A stretch of 64,000 nt of DNA from Berberis thunbergii (Eukaryota; Streptophyta; Magnoliopsida; Ranunculales; Berberidaceae): assembly GCA_003290165.1 (NCBI GenBank), contig QNQO01001160.1, forward strand, positions 308,597 to 372,596. Reading direction: 5' to 3'. Below, one piece after another: positions 9,450 to 22,059 of the stretch. Within the stretch, counting starts at the first letter, position 1, and each line of letters begins with the position of its first letter. The translations under genes were made by a program, and so were the position numbers. Under the pieces are notes generated by a model. The model was not told the DNA's origin. It was given only the letters and a program-made list of their open reading frames with translations, and made no database searches.

Positions 9450-12400
9450 AACCACGACTGCTTCTTGTGCAGAGGGCCACACTGGGCTAGGGAGTGCCCA
9501 CAACGAAAGAAGCTCAATGCGATGATCGCTGGCAAGAGTGGATCGTCCGGGGAATCATCGGGGGACGAGGCACAAATGGGGACTTTGCGCTTGCTAAGCA
9601 GCGTCAAGGCTACGTGAAGCAAAGCAACGTGGCTAAGGTAAGTACGTTGCCCCGTTCGAAGAAATCCGCTCTTATGTTTGTGGAAGCCAAGGTAAATGGC
9701 AAGGCTTCAAAGGCACTCGTCGACACGGGTGCAACGCACAACTTTGTTGCTTTGAAGGAGGCAACAAGGTTGGGCGTGCAGTACACCAAGGAGCCAGGCA
9801 CCTTGAAGATCGTCAACACAGCACCGGTGCCTATCCATGGTGTAGCACGAGGCGTCTCCCTTCATTTGGGCGAATGGAAGGGGACGGTGGACCTGACTGT
9901 CGTCACGATGGACAACTTTTCATTGGTGATGGGCATGGAGTTCATGGATACGGTGAAGCCATGGACATTAGAAAGGGACGGGTCGATGACTATTGCAAAG
10001 GATCGAGAAGCATGCTCTGTCCCTGTCACTCGGGAGATCGTGGAGGCCAAGATGTTGTCAGCCATTCAAGTGAAGAAAGGCGTGCAAAAGGGGCAAGCAA
10101 CATTTGTGGCCACATTGATCGAAGATGGGCCTCAACCCAGCGAGGTTCCGAAGGAGGTAGCTGCTATTTGAAAGAGTACAAAGATGTCATGCCTCCAAAG
10201 CTACCCAAGAGACTTCCTCCAAGAAGGGAAGTCGATCATATGATCGAGCTGGAGCCAGAGGCTAGGCCTCCAGCCATGGCGCCTTATCGGATGGCACCGC
10301 CAGAGTTGGAAGAGCTACGCAAGCAACTCAAGGAGCTGCTGGACGCGGGTTTCATTCGGCCATCCAAGACCCCATTCGGTGCACCAGTATTGTTCCAACG
10401 CAAGCACGACGGGTCCTTGCGTATGTGCATCGATTACCGAGCACTTAACAAAGTAACCATCAAGAACAAGTATCTAATTCCTTTGGTTGCCAATCTTTCG
10501 ATAGGCTCGGTAAAGCCATGTACTTTTTGAAACTGGATCTCCGATCAGGGTATTGGCAAGTGCGCATAGCCAAAGGAGATGAGCCAAAGACAACATGCGT
10601 CGCTCGCTATGGGTCTTATGAGTTCTTGGTGATGCATTTTGGTCTCACCAATGCCCCGGCTACTTTTTGCACTTTAATGAACAGAATCTTTCAGCCTTTC
10701 TTGGATAAATTTGTAGTCGTCTATCTCGACGATATCGTCGTGTATAGCGACAACTTGGAAGAACATGTGCATCACTTGCGACAGGTTTTCCAAGCATTGC
10801 GAGAGAGCGAGCTGTACGTGAAATTGGAGAAGTGCTCGTTCGCCCAAGACGAGGTGTCTTTCTTGGGGCACCGCATCAAGGATGGAATGATCATGATGGA
10901 ACGGGACAAAGTGCTGGCCATCAATGAATGGGAGCCACCCAAGAACGTTTCGGAGTTACATTCTTTCCTTGGGCTGGCCAATTATTATCGGAGATTCATT
11001 TTGAGCTACTCGGCGAGAGCAGCTCCACTAACCGACTTGCTGAAGAAGAAGGTGCAGTGGCATTGGAGTGAGAAATGCCAAGAAGCGTTCGATGATTTGA
11101 AGAAGGCAGTCACTAAGGAACCTGTCTTAGCCTTGCCCAATTATGCTAAGTCGTTCGAACTTCACACCGATGCATCAGACTTTGCCATTGGAGGGGTGCT
11201 TATGCAAGAGGGGCATCCCATAGCCTATGAGTCTCGCAAGCTCAATGATACCGAGAGACGGTATCCGGTGCATGACAAGGAGATGACAGTCATCATTCAT
11301 TGCTTGCGAACTTGGAGGCACTATTTGCTTGGGAGTCGGTTTACCATCATGACCGACAATGTGGCTACGAGTTATTTTCAAAATCAGAAGAAGATCAGCC
11401 CCAAGCAAGCTCGGTGGCAAGATTTCTTAGCGGAGTTCGATTATGTCATGGAGTACAAGCCGGGCAAAGTTAATGTTGTTGCTGATGCTCTCAGCCGAAA
11501 GGCCATGCTCGCTAGCGCAAGCAGCGCCGCTAGCAATCTTCTTGATCGGATCAAGGAGGGGACTTTCCAAAACCCCTTGGGCAAGGGACTCGTGGAGATG
11601 GCCAAGGAGGGAAAGACTCGACAGTTTTGGGTAGAGAATGGGGTGTTATACACCGTCGGTCGTCGCATTTATGTGCCTAAGTGGGATAATCTTAGGCGAG
11701 GCATCATGAAGGAGTGCCACGACTCAATGTGGGCTGGCCATCCGGGTATGCAGCGGACATTGGCACTCTTGGAGGTAGACTACTATTGGCCTCATATGCG
11801 GGATGATATCGAGGCCTATGTGAAGACTTGTCTTGTGTGCCAACAAGACAAGATAGAGCAACGTGTACCGGCAGGACTATTGCAGCCTTTGTCGATTCCG
11901 GAAAGGCCATGGGAGAGTGTCTCAATGGATTTCATATCAGTCTTGCCCAAGTCTGATGGGTATGGTTCTATTATGGTGGTGGTCGATCGCTTTTTCAAAT
12001 ATGGAACTTTCATACCTGCCCCACGCGATTGCACGGCCGAGCAAGCCGCCAAGTTGTTCTTTCAGCATGTGGTGAAGTATTGGGGCTTGCCTCGGAGCAT
12101 CATAAGTGATCGGGACCCAAGGTTCACAGCAAAATTCTGGACGGAGTTATTTAAGCTCTTGGGTTCGGGTCTACACTTCTCAACAAGCTTTCACCCGCAA
12201 AGCGATGGGCAAACAGAAAGGGTGAATGCCTTGTTGGAGTTATACTTGAGGCACTTTGTGGGTGCCAACCAGAAGGATTGGACCAAGTTGATGGATATGG
12301 CTCAATTCTCATTCAACTTGCAGCGGGTCTGAGTCGACGCAACAAAGTCCGTTCGAGACCGTCATGGGCCAGCAGCCCTTGACTCCACAAGCCGTTGCGT

Positions 12401-12986
12401 CGGGCTACACGGGTAGCAGCCCCGCTACGGACAAGCTTGCACGAGGGTGGCATGAGCAGCTTGATATAACGATGGCGTACTTGGACAAGGCGTCTAAGAA
12501 AATGAAGAAGTGGGCAGACAAGCATAGACGCCCTCTCGAGTTCCAAGTGGGCGAGATGGTCATGGTCAAGTTGCTTGCCACAACAGTTCAAGGTCTTCCG
12601 CTCGGTGCACAAGGGACTAGTGCGGAAGTACGAGGGGCCATTTCCATCCTACAGAAGGTCGGGAGAGTTTCTTACAAGCTTGAGTTGCCGCCCAAACTCA
12701 AGATTCATCCGGTGTTCCATGTGAGCATGCTCAAGCCCTACCATGGTGATAAAGAAGATCCAACGAGGGGCGAGTCACATCGGGCACCAACCGCGGTCCT
12801 AGCTTCTTTGATCGAGAGATCGAGAGCATCGAGGCAAAGAGGCTCATCCGACGGAGGGGTGTGCCAAGCTATAATGAGTATCTCATTCAGTGGAAGGGAC
12901 TACCGAATAGTGAGGCCTCATGGGAGAAAGAGGGCGACCTATGGCAATTCCAGGGCAAGATCGCAGAGTTCGAGGCACGGTCTTGA
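9450..12986 (+). pseudogene. chromovirus pol with chromodomain
   Basis: Zinc knuckle about 9460-9500; protease with [11 protein letters not shown] near 9718-9750. Reverse transcriptase starts about 10168 ([10 protein letters not shown]) and runs through [11 protein letters not shown] and, after a missing base near 10497, [12 protein letters not shown] and VVYLDDIVVYS (catalytic YLDD, about 10720-10750). RNase H has ELHTDASDFAIGG; integrase has a zinc domain ending CLVCQQDK, then MDFISVLP, ISDRDPRF and HPQSDGQTERVNA. The frame breaks at about 12330 within integrase. The C-terminal part continues at 12364. The chromodomain (FDREIESI, YLIQWKGLPNSEASWE) is in yet another frame, 12807-12986. The chromodomain targets integration to specific chromatin in this family. 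Confidence 0.93.
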
Positions 12987-13018
12987 CGGGGTCGTCAAGG
13001 ACTTGGGTGGGGGAGAAT

Positions 13019-13666
13019 GTCACGACCCATCTCTCAAAATATCTCTCACCAAGGCAACAAGGCATCCAAAGCATCATATGGACGCTGGCAGTAAGCCCGT
13101 AAAGGCCTGATGGAGCAGCAAGCTTTTCGAGATGCCTCCGGAAGGTTCTAGAGTGCTCTTGGACATTCTAGCTTAGCTTTTTCTAGATGCCTCCGGAAGG
13201 TTCTAGAGTGCTCTTGGACATTCTAGCTTGGCTTTCTCTAGAGTGTTCTAGCATGGATGAGTCTAGAACACCTTTGTACAAATTTGTGTAGTATTTCTAG
13301 AAGCCTCCTTGTAATTCTGGTTCCTTTGGAGGTGGGAACTTTCTAGATGCATAGAGAATACTCCTTTGAAGGAGGATTGTGGAAGGTTCTAGGCTAGAAG
13401 CTCTAGGACTTTAAGGGCCTATAAATAGGCCTTGGCATTCATTTGTACAGAACATAATATAGAAACAATTGTACAACTCTCTCAAACAATACAAAACATT
13501 CTTTTAAAAAGCCTAAACATTTGTGCCTTAGCATTTTCCCCCACTTAAGCTTCCGTAGCATCACTTAGCATTAGCCAAGCATCGAAGTGTTTTGACTAGT
13601 TAGTCCGATGGGAGTGTGACGCTAGTGGGCAGCGTGTTAGCCAAGGGAAAAGGTCAGCACGTGACA
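13019..13666 (+). repeat. 3' LTR of the chromovirus
   Basis: 648 bp, same ends and internal 55-bp tandem duplication as the 5' LTR. It differs by about 30 substitutions and several small indels, including a short insertion near 13060. Confidence 0.92.
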
Positions 13667-14260
13667 TCCGGCTCTCTAGAATTGGGCTCATTGAAATCTC
13701 CCCACCCTTACAGATTCCAGAAAACAATTTTAATTACCACATTGCCCTATAATTTTTTCTTCTCCATCTCTCTTATACAATTTACTCGACTCAAAAGCAA
13801 AAAAACTCGTTGTCTTGAGCATGGGTGTGGTGTCTTCGACGTATTGGTAACATATTTTTATGTGATTGCAAAATAATCCCAAAACTTAGGTGCAAAAAGA
13901 CATTCAAACCTTATAGGTATTTTTTTAGGCCTCCATTTAAATACCACTAATATGATATAAACTCTGAAATCTTGTGATACCATCCGCACCTTACCACTCT
14001 AGCACCCCAATGGCTCAAGCCTCAAATATATATATATAATATTTTGGTTAAAAACTCAATCCTCAAAAGTTAAAATGCAACATTTCACACAACAATTCTA
14101 GCCCGTCTTATTTTTATTTTTTATTTTTTTACACTTCTACCCTTTTATAGATACTTATACAGTGTCTATGGCTGTGTTTTAACAAAATGGATTTTTTTAA
14201 AATAATAACAATAATAATAATAATGATAATAATAATAATAAGGCTGACTATACTTACTCC
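13667..14260. other. intergenic, low-complexity AT-rich
   Basis: No gene. It contains (TA)n near 14025, an (AAT)n tract at 14200-14240, and a dispersed repeat about 14100-14180 related in inverse orientation to 7240-7600. Confidence 0.55.
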
Positions 14261-14269
14261 ATTTCACAC

Positions 14270-14451
14270 GAGCTTTGCTACAGAGCGATGGAGGGAACGA
14301 GGAAAAGGAGGCGAGGGTAACCCACCCATCCGCCTCGAGATAAGCACATCAAATTCGAAATTTATGATAATACTTATTTCGAGGCAGATGGGTGGTTTCC
14401 ACCATCCCTCGCTCCCTCCCTCGTTCCCTCCCTCGACCCCTAGAATTTTCC
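14270..14451. mobile_element. Mutator-like MITE, GA-rich palindrome, copy 1
   Basis: 182 bp with a perfect 9-bp target duplication ATTTCACAC (14261-14269, 14452-14460). Ends are GAGCTTTGC and, inverted, GGAAAATTC. The arms carry GAGGGAACGAGG and GCGAGGG runs and the inverted pair CACCCATCCGCCTCGA / CACCCATCTGCCTCGA, around a short AT-rich loop. It shares terminal motifs with three other copies (14482, 31870, 51565). Nine-bp duplications point to the Mutator superfamily. Confidence 0.72.
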
Positions 14452-14481
14452 ATTTCACACGTTAACTCTACTCACTCAATG

Positions 14482-14601
14482 GCGGGCTTGTCTAATATTG
14501 GCGAGGAAGCGAACGAGGGAGGTGTACACATCTCAAGGGAGACGGAGGGTTCCAACCCCCGGCAATTTCCTCGCTCGTTTCCTCGCCAATTAGAATTCCC
14601 C
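14482..14601. mobile_element. Mutator-like MITE, copy 2
   Basis: 120 bp. Flanked by CACTCAATG / CACTCAAAG (14473-14481, 14602-14610; 8 of 9). The arms pair ATTGGCGAGGAAGCGAACGA with ATTGGCGAGGAAACGAGCGA. One end reads GGGGAATTC when inverted, the same as copy 4. It lies only 31 bp after copy 1, about 0.2 kb upstream of the ENGase start codon. Confidence 0.68.
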
Positions 14602-14816
14602 CACTCAAAGACTTACTCCATTTCACACGATCTGGAACTCTAATCACTCCATAGAATAACCCGTAGACGACGACTGACACAAGGACTCCAGCATGGACTT
14701 GTTGTTGGTCATCGTCGTCACTTTCGATGAAGCATCTGCTTCGCCACTACATAAAACGAGAAACCCTAATCTCCACTCGAAACTCCCTCCGCTCAATTTA
14801 TCACTTCCTCACCACC

Positions 14817-17800
14817 ATGACTACTCAACAACCCTCTTCTCCACCACCACCCACCACCACCATTCGACCCCACAAACCCTCTCTTCCAATCTCTTACCCA
14901 ATCAAGAATCTCGAAGATTTGAAATCAAGAACGTACTTCAAGTCATTCCACTTCTCCTTCAATAAAGCTAGGGTTCCTCTACCGTCCGATTCGACTCACT
15001 TGCCTCCGAGAAGGAGGGTTCTTGTGTGTCATGACATGGCGGGTGGATATGGAGATGACAAGTGGGTTCAGGGAGGGACGAATGAGGGTGCGTATGCGAT
15101 TTGGCATTGGTATTTGATTGATATTTTTGTCTACTTTTCCCATAATTTGGTTACCATTCCGCCTCCTTGTTGGACCAATGCAGCTCACACTCATGGTACT
15201 AAGGTATGTATGATTTTCTGCAATTTTGAGTCGTTTCTTGATTTGAGCAATTATTAGTGCTAAAAATGTCAACTTTATGTATGGGGTTTCAGAAAGATTG
15301 AACTTTGGGAAGACGAGTCAGCTTGTTTTGGTGGGTGGTTCTGGATTTTGATGTATAAAGTGTTGTGTTTAGAGAAAACGACTTTATAGTATTAGTTTAT
15401 TCTGTGTTATTGTTTTGTTTTTGGTACTCGGTAGTTACGGGGTCTATTTTGGGTTTTTGGCGCCAGAGAATTTGGATAAATTAGAAAATGAATGATGATT
15501 TTTGGAGATAAATTTGGGATTTTGTAGGACAGAGTGGTAAAGAATTCAATCTTTTCCTTTTCTTTGGCTTGCAATTTAGGGTTTTCATTGAATGAAACTG
15601 TTACCGTTTGATTGAATCAATATTGCTTTGTTGTTTGTGATTGTTATCCTAATTTTCTGTGAGTTTTTATTATTTGATGTATGAAAATGAAGGTACTAGG
15701 AACATTTATCACTGAGTGGGACGAAGGGAGAGCTGTTTGCAATACAATGCTATCTACGAAGGAGTCTGCTCAAATGTATGCTGAACGCTTGGCAGAGCTT
15801 GCTGCTGCTTTGGGTTTCGATGGTTGGTTGGTAAGTTGGTGCGGATTTCCTGTTTTTTAACATTCGGTTATTTTTGAAAACCTTGATTTGATTTTCATAG
15901 TTAATCAAAATGAGAACTATGAAGGCTGTGAGCGTGATTCCATGATAGGCTCGAATTGTTTCTTTTGGATTGACGACTTGTGTTGTTATTGTCAATTATT
16001 ATCGTTGTCATCATTATTTATGTTTTAATATCTCAATCAGATCAACTGAAAAACTAGAAAACCAGAACCGGAACTGAAATGTTTATCCAGAATAAGTCGT
16101 TTACATAGTTGTTATTTTGTTAAGATTCGCAAGTCAAATTTATGAATAACCAAATCATAGTATAATGCAAAACTTGCAATTCATGATCCGGTGAATGTTG
16201 AGTTTATTCCAAAATATAGATACAATGATTCAGTGAAAGTGTTATCAGGGACAAATTAGACACCTAAGAGATAAAATTATGGAATGTGAAGCTCTCTTAC
16301 TCTTTCAAACAGTCTATTTAATTTCCAATAAATTGTATTTTAACCTATGCAAGTGTGTGTGCCCATCTGATACCTTTAATAGAAGTTTATTTTTTACTAT
16401 CGTAAATCATAATTTTCTATATTTTTATAGTGAAAATAATAAAGCAAAAGAACGACAATCTACATTAAGTATCAGTAAAAGTGAGGTCCCTCTTGTAGTC
16501 GTCGAAAAATGATATTTCTAAGCAAGGATTATGATTTCGTTTTTAAGGTAATTTTGGTAAGTTGATTTTAAGAAATATTTCTTCATGTATAGAAAAATGT
16601 AAAAGCTTCGGTTGTAATTTTGAAGTTATCAATATAAATATTTCCCACGAGACTCATAATGTCATACAAACTACATATTGCATATGAATCACTTATATAA
16701 CAAAATTTTAATCCTAAGCTAAGGTTATAACAAGTTAAAATGTACGAAAATTGAGATTAAATTAAGATTGACATGAAGAAAGAAATAAATATTTCAGGGA
16801 TTTCGAAAGAAATTTCGGTAACTCGAAAAAAGAAATATTTCATGAAATTTCGACATTTTTCAAGAAATCACATTCCTTGTTTCTAAGTCAGAGAAATTAG
16901 TATTAAACGGTCTTTTTACCATCATTTTTTTAAGGCCCATCTTGTAGTTGACAAATGTTCTGCTGGCAGATCAACATGGAGGTTGAATTGGACGTGGGAC
17001 AGATACCTAACTTGAAAGAGTTTGTCAGTCATTTGACTCAGACAATGCACTCCTCCATGCCTGGATCTTTAGTTATATGGTGATTGTTAGGAGATCCAGT
17101 TCACTTGTATATTTTTATGCTTCCTCTATAGTTGTGTCTTTATAAGCCACTCATCAATGTTTTTGATGCAGGTATGATAGTGTGACAATTAATGGTAATC
17201 TCAGCTGGCAAAATCAATTGAATGACAACAACAAACCTTTCTTTGATTTATGTGATGGCATATTTGTAAATTACACATGGCAGGTAATGTTTATTTTTCC
17301 TCCCTGAAAAAATCACACTGTGACCTTTTGCATTTCATTGCTTACATTGGGCATTCACAATATTGTTGTATACAGGAAGACTATCCAAAGCTTTCAGCTA
17401 ATGTTGCTGGTGAGCAGCGAAAACACGATGTTTACATGGGCATTGATGTTTTTGGGAGGGGTACATATGGTGGCGGACAATGGACTGTATGTGCAAGTAT
17501 TATATTATAGAAAATATGGTTGATATTAACCAGCTTAAGCTATCATTAAATGTCTATCCACAATTCTGTCCTAAGTAAAAAAAAGTATGTCAGAAACTTT
17601 GCTGTGCTCTTCCCAGTGATATCCATTACTAATCATTTTTATCAGTTAATGGTTTGGTTATTCATTTCAAGTAGGATTGTTAAGGTCAGTTTTTAAATCC
17701 GTTAATTTTGTCTCGTGTCAAACTAAAAATCGTCTTTTGAGTAGTGACTTTGTTTGTTTCATTCTCAATGTTTTCAATCTTAATATGTATCTCTAACCTA

Positions 17801-20800
17801 TAAAATAATGGATTTCCGACAAAGCTCTTTTCAGTATCTTCCCAGTGGCATCCATCAACAATCACTTAAATTAACTACGTCATTGCTATATATTTTGTAG
17901 CATATGAGTTCTGCTTCCTTCTCGTGTAAAAATTTAATCTCTAATGGAAAATGTCAATGCTAACATTCCTTATTTTTACCATTATTATTTGTACTTGCGT
18001 CCATGTCTCACATAACATACATGTTTATAGGTTCCTATACTATATGCCAGGACTCATACTTTGACCATCTTGTGAGTCAGTTAACCAGTTTATACTGGTA
18101 CCGTCATTCTTTCTTATTGTGTTTGAGTTTCCACTTGATTACACCGATTTATTTCATGCAGACAAATGTTGCTCTTGATGTAATAAGAAAGATGATGTAT
18201 CAACCGCCATATTTGCTCCTGGATGGGTCTACGAAACTAACCAACCACCTGACTTTCAGACAGCCCAGAATCGGTAGGGTAATACTTTATTTTAGAAATT
18301 TCTTCAGAAAATTGCTACTGTTACTGTTGATTCATTTCTTCAAGATTTTACTCGGAAATTTTACTTGATTCCTTGTAGAAATTTTTTGATATAAAAAATA
18401 AGCTACAATGTCCCAATCATGGAGTGAGTCCTACTGCATTTCTGTTTATTTGTTCAGTAATAGTAGGCATTACTGTGTGACTTTTGTTTATTGATTGATA
18501 TTTTGACAAGGAAAGCAGTCTGCTCTCTGAATTGCATGACATTCAAGTTCTCTTTGTCTTCTTCTTGGTTTGTGTTATTGTCAGAGAGTTGATTACTTTG
18601 TTTATAAGAGTTGGGAATTAGTGGTGCGAATTAGATACGTCTTGTTGGTTAAGGTGCTTGTGTATTGTCATTGTTGTCTTTCAAATTTCGACAGCTAAGC
18701 ACTGGTACCTTGCTAATAGATTGCGGTTGGTGAAACTCATAAAAAAACACAACGTTGTGTTGTGTCATGTATGTTCTGTTCTGCATATACATCTTGCTAG
18801 TCTATGCGTATGTTCATGATATTTAACAGTTTGAGCAAAACATTGATCCGAAGCTCTGAACTATTCTCAACCAAAAAGTCGTTTAAGCCAGCATCTGAAC
18901 TATTGATCTACCCGATTCTAGGTCTTTATATCATTTATTAGTATATTTTACCTTTTCCTTTTAGAATTTAATTGAATTCGTGTCATCGGTGTCATCATGT
19001 AATGTGTTTTAACCAGTAAACCAGTACGCAAGTACTTACTGCAGTCTGTTACTAGAGCAGATTTCAAACACTAGTTCAACCCAACTCCATCAAATGTCAA
19101 ACTTTTCTGACTATCATTCTTTAATTTTGGTGTGTTTTGCTTTTAAAATGATATCTTTGATTGATATATATATTTTGTTTGCATTTGCAGTTGGTGGGGC
19201 CTTGTTGAGAAATCATGGGGATTACTTAAATACTACCCAAAACTACTGCCCTTCTACTCAAACTTTGATCAGGTTGTGACTTCATGCTATGCCTCTTTCT
19301 GATCAACTAATTAATTTGCATTCCAAGACACATTCCGCAATAGATTAGTTGTGAAATTAAGCTGAAAATGAACAGCCACAAATTTGTTTGGCTTTGTCCT
19401 GCAGTCTTTAGAAAACCTTTATATGGGAAAGTCTGCCACCTCTATGTAATGAGGACCTTTCATGTATGGACACTATATATGGTTTAGATACAGACTAGTT
19501 ATTTTAATATATTCTTTGTATTTGTGTATGTTCAGGGCCATGGTTATCATTTTTCTATCGAAGGAAAGCAAGTATCGGGTGATCCTTGGTGCAATATTTC
19601 TCGGCAGAGCTTTCAAGTATGCATCCAGTGATTCTTCGTCTACTGTTGAATTGTTGATATTGCTTCCTTTAATGTTGCTAACTCTCTCAATAATATACAC
19701 ATACACAAAGTAAATGAAATGGATCTTTTGGATAAGAATGGGATGTTATATAAAATTGTATCTCTCTTTAAAGATGCTTATTATTTTGCAAACCACTTGC
19801 TCTTTAAAATTGTCATCTCGTTGGATATGTGACGTATAAAAGCAAGATTTTTACTTGTGTTTCATCTTTCTCTTTGTTCTCTAAAACAGCCTGTCCTTGA
19901 CAACTTGGAGGATTCTAAACCAAATGGCATTCAAGTCTTGGTTGAGTAAGTTATCTTTTTTGCTTCTTTTGATATAAGGAAGTAGGTATTGCTAGTTAAA
20001 GGAAAAAAGAGAAAAAATAAACATCTAAGGTGTGTTTCTTCTGATATGTATTTGAAGCTCGGAACAAATCTGGTTTATTTGAACGAGTATAGAGCACGAC
20101 TTTCTTGCCAATCTCTGATTATTGGTTATATGTGGTTAGTTTTAAGGATGCATCTTATAGCGGTGGAGGGAACATCACATTTAGAGGAACTCTTGAAGAC
20201 AATGCTTATGTTACAACTCGCATCTTTCAAGGAGAGCTACCATTGAATGATCTGCCGCTCTACATTACATATTCTGTAAGTTATATGCCATATGACATAG
20301 TATAAATACTAACTTCGTAAGCATAAGCATAACTTTTCTTATGGCCAACAAGAAATTTCATTAAAAAAAATTGATAAATCGCCCTGGAATGAAAGGGGTG
20401 ACAGAGTTTGCTACTATGTGAACCAAATATTAGGATGATGGGGGTCTGCACTTAATGGTGCCAACTAGGGCATACGGTGGATACAAAAGACATCCATTGA
20501 GTGGCTGTCTTCATCATTTATCCTATCTTTAGTGGTAATTACTGCAATGTTACATTGCATGGTAATATGATTAATCAACCACAACCAGATTGATTTCTTT
20601 CACCTATTCGATCCCCTCTGTCAGACATTTTAACCCACTCCGTTGATTTTTTCGGCATGGCAAGTAATTCTGCTTTTAGGTTTCATCTAGAGTGCAACAC
20701 CATGAGCTATATAACTGCAAAGCCAGTTCAGAATCTATTCCAAGTCTAATTCCAAACCATCATTATTGGGAGAAGATGTTGTATATTGGCCTTGAACCAA

Positions 20801-21858
20801 AACCACATTAAATTTCTCTATTGTTAGATCTGCCAAAGAAATTTTCTATGTTATCAGTGCTCCTAGATCTCTTTAAGCTAGTAGAAGGGTTACTCTTAAG
20901 TTAATCCTTTTCAAAAGCAACAGCAAGTGTCATTCCCTATTACAGATGAGAAAGATTTTACTAGATTCCTGGGCTGATTTACTGTCAAGATAGTCTCCCT
21001 ACTATGAAGATCAAAGTAATAAAGTTTCATGAAGGTCATAACCCAATTCTATAAACAATGTTACTGTCTTTCTCCCCTCAAATTGTTGATTATGGAATAC
21101 ATCACATTTCCATGCAGGTGAGGTCAGATGGCAACTCTTTATTGGGTCTAGCCCTGAAATTCTCGTCTGAGTTGATGCAAAGCAAAAGCAGTACTACCCT
21201 TCTTGCCTCTTGGGGAAAACCTTTGTATAGTTTTGGCCTCTTTGGAAGCAAGTTCAATAAAATTGTGATGCCACACAAAGTTACAAAGTTGGCAAGAGAA
21301 GATCAGACAGATCCAGAATGGAGCATACAGGAGAGTCGAATCACTATGCGTGGTTATACATTAACAGAGGTTCATATTGTATGCTACAAGCCAAAGCGCG
21401 AAATCAATGAGTTGAAACCAGTGCAAGATCACAAATTAGCTCAGAGCCCTTCAGATTACTATGCAGCACTTGGTCATATCGCCATTAAAAACTCCAACCT
21501 GAATTCAGACTTCCCGCCATCTACATCATGGGTAGTCGAGGGTCAAGATATCTCTTGGGGCTCAGATTCCCAGGGGTCGAAGACTGTAAGCATCAACATT
21601 GTATGGAGATTGAAAGGTGGGAATGATTTGCAGTTTCCCCAATACAATATCCATGTGGAGAAACTAGTTAAACAAGAAGGGGGTGGGGTGAAGGAGTATC
21701 TTGGTGTGGCAACTGCAGATGCATTCTACATTTCCAATTTTAACGTCCCTACAGGTATTTCAAGCCTTAAATTTATTATTCAAGTTTGTCGTGTTGATGG
21801 GGATTCCCAAAGCCTTGATTCCTCCCCGTCATATATTTTGGACGTTGAAGGGCATTAA
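14817..21858 (+). CDS. ENGASE85A: cytosolic endo-beta-N-acetylglucosaminidase (GH85), 11 exons, one-base deletion in exon 6
   Basis: GH85 enzymes cut the GlcNAc-GlcNAc bond of free or protein-linked N-glycans; the plant form is cytosolic. Exons: 14817-15203, 15693-15830, 16970-17079, 17172-17283, 17376-17486, 18162-18273, 19191-19272, 19536-19616, 19890-19945, 20140-20275, 21118-21858; all introns are GT-AG. About 688 residues would result, close to the Arabidopsis length I recall (about 680). No signal peptide. Catalytic N-x-E is INME, about Asn177 and Glu179. Other GH85 landmarks are FITEWDEGR, NYTWQEDYP, YMGIDVFGRG and LVEKSWG. The start is the first ATG before a proline-rich N-terminus; an in-frame ATG at 14727 is possible. 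Exon 6 is 112 bases where phase requires 113: a base is missing in the A-run at about 18187-18191, after VALDVIRK. The shifted frame ends at 20244-20246. It is either a pseudogene or a homopolymer sequence error. A telo-box (AAACCCTAA) lies at 14761. Intron 2 holds a MITE. Confidence 0.93.
16523..16879. mobile_element. hAT-like MITE in ENGase intron 2
   Basis: 357 bp. Termini CAAGGATTATGATTTC and, inverted, CAAGGAATGTGATTTC match at 14 of 16. A perfect 8-bp target duplication, tttctaag, flanks it (16515-16522, 16880-16887). A second copy in the same orientation is at 44507-44876, and a partial third starts near 46948. Non-coding, AT-rich, with repeated GAAATATTTC and TTTCGGTAA motifs near both ends. 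Confidence 0.82.
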
Positions 21859-22059
21859 ACCTCGATTAGCCCTTGATTGTGAAGGACGGGCATTCTTGCA
21901 GAGGTTTGCTGCTCATATTGGAATTGCTGACATTGGGTTTAGGCAGAAGCTGGAAATAAAAGGCTGCAGTTCACATTTATCCATAGAAATAAATAAAAGA
22001 TGCAGTCCTTATGGAGAAAGTCTATATTCAATACAATTGAGGAATAATTTTCTATGATT

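Larger units (their letters stand above)
7632..13666 (+). mobile_element. Ty3/gypsy chromovirus, two LTRs, inactive
   Basis: 6.0-kb element with LTRs at 7632-8275 and 13019-13666, a PBS two bases after the 5' LTR (8278-8290, TGGTATCAAAGCA, one change from the usual tRNA-Met site) and a purine tract just before the 3' LTR (about 13004-13018). Internal order is gag, protease, reverse transcriptase, RNase H, integrase, chromodomain, which defines a chromovirus. I found no convincing 5-bp target duplication (ctctg versus tccgg). The LTRs differ at roughly 30 positions by eye (about 4-5%), so the insertion is not recent. At least five frame breaks inactivate it. Confidence 0.95.

Noticed and set aside
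14727..14816. Upstream in-frame ATG as ENGase start
   Set aside because: The 30 extra residues do not resemble ENGase N-termini; ATG at 14817 leads straight into the proline-rich start expected. Not excluded.
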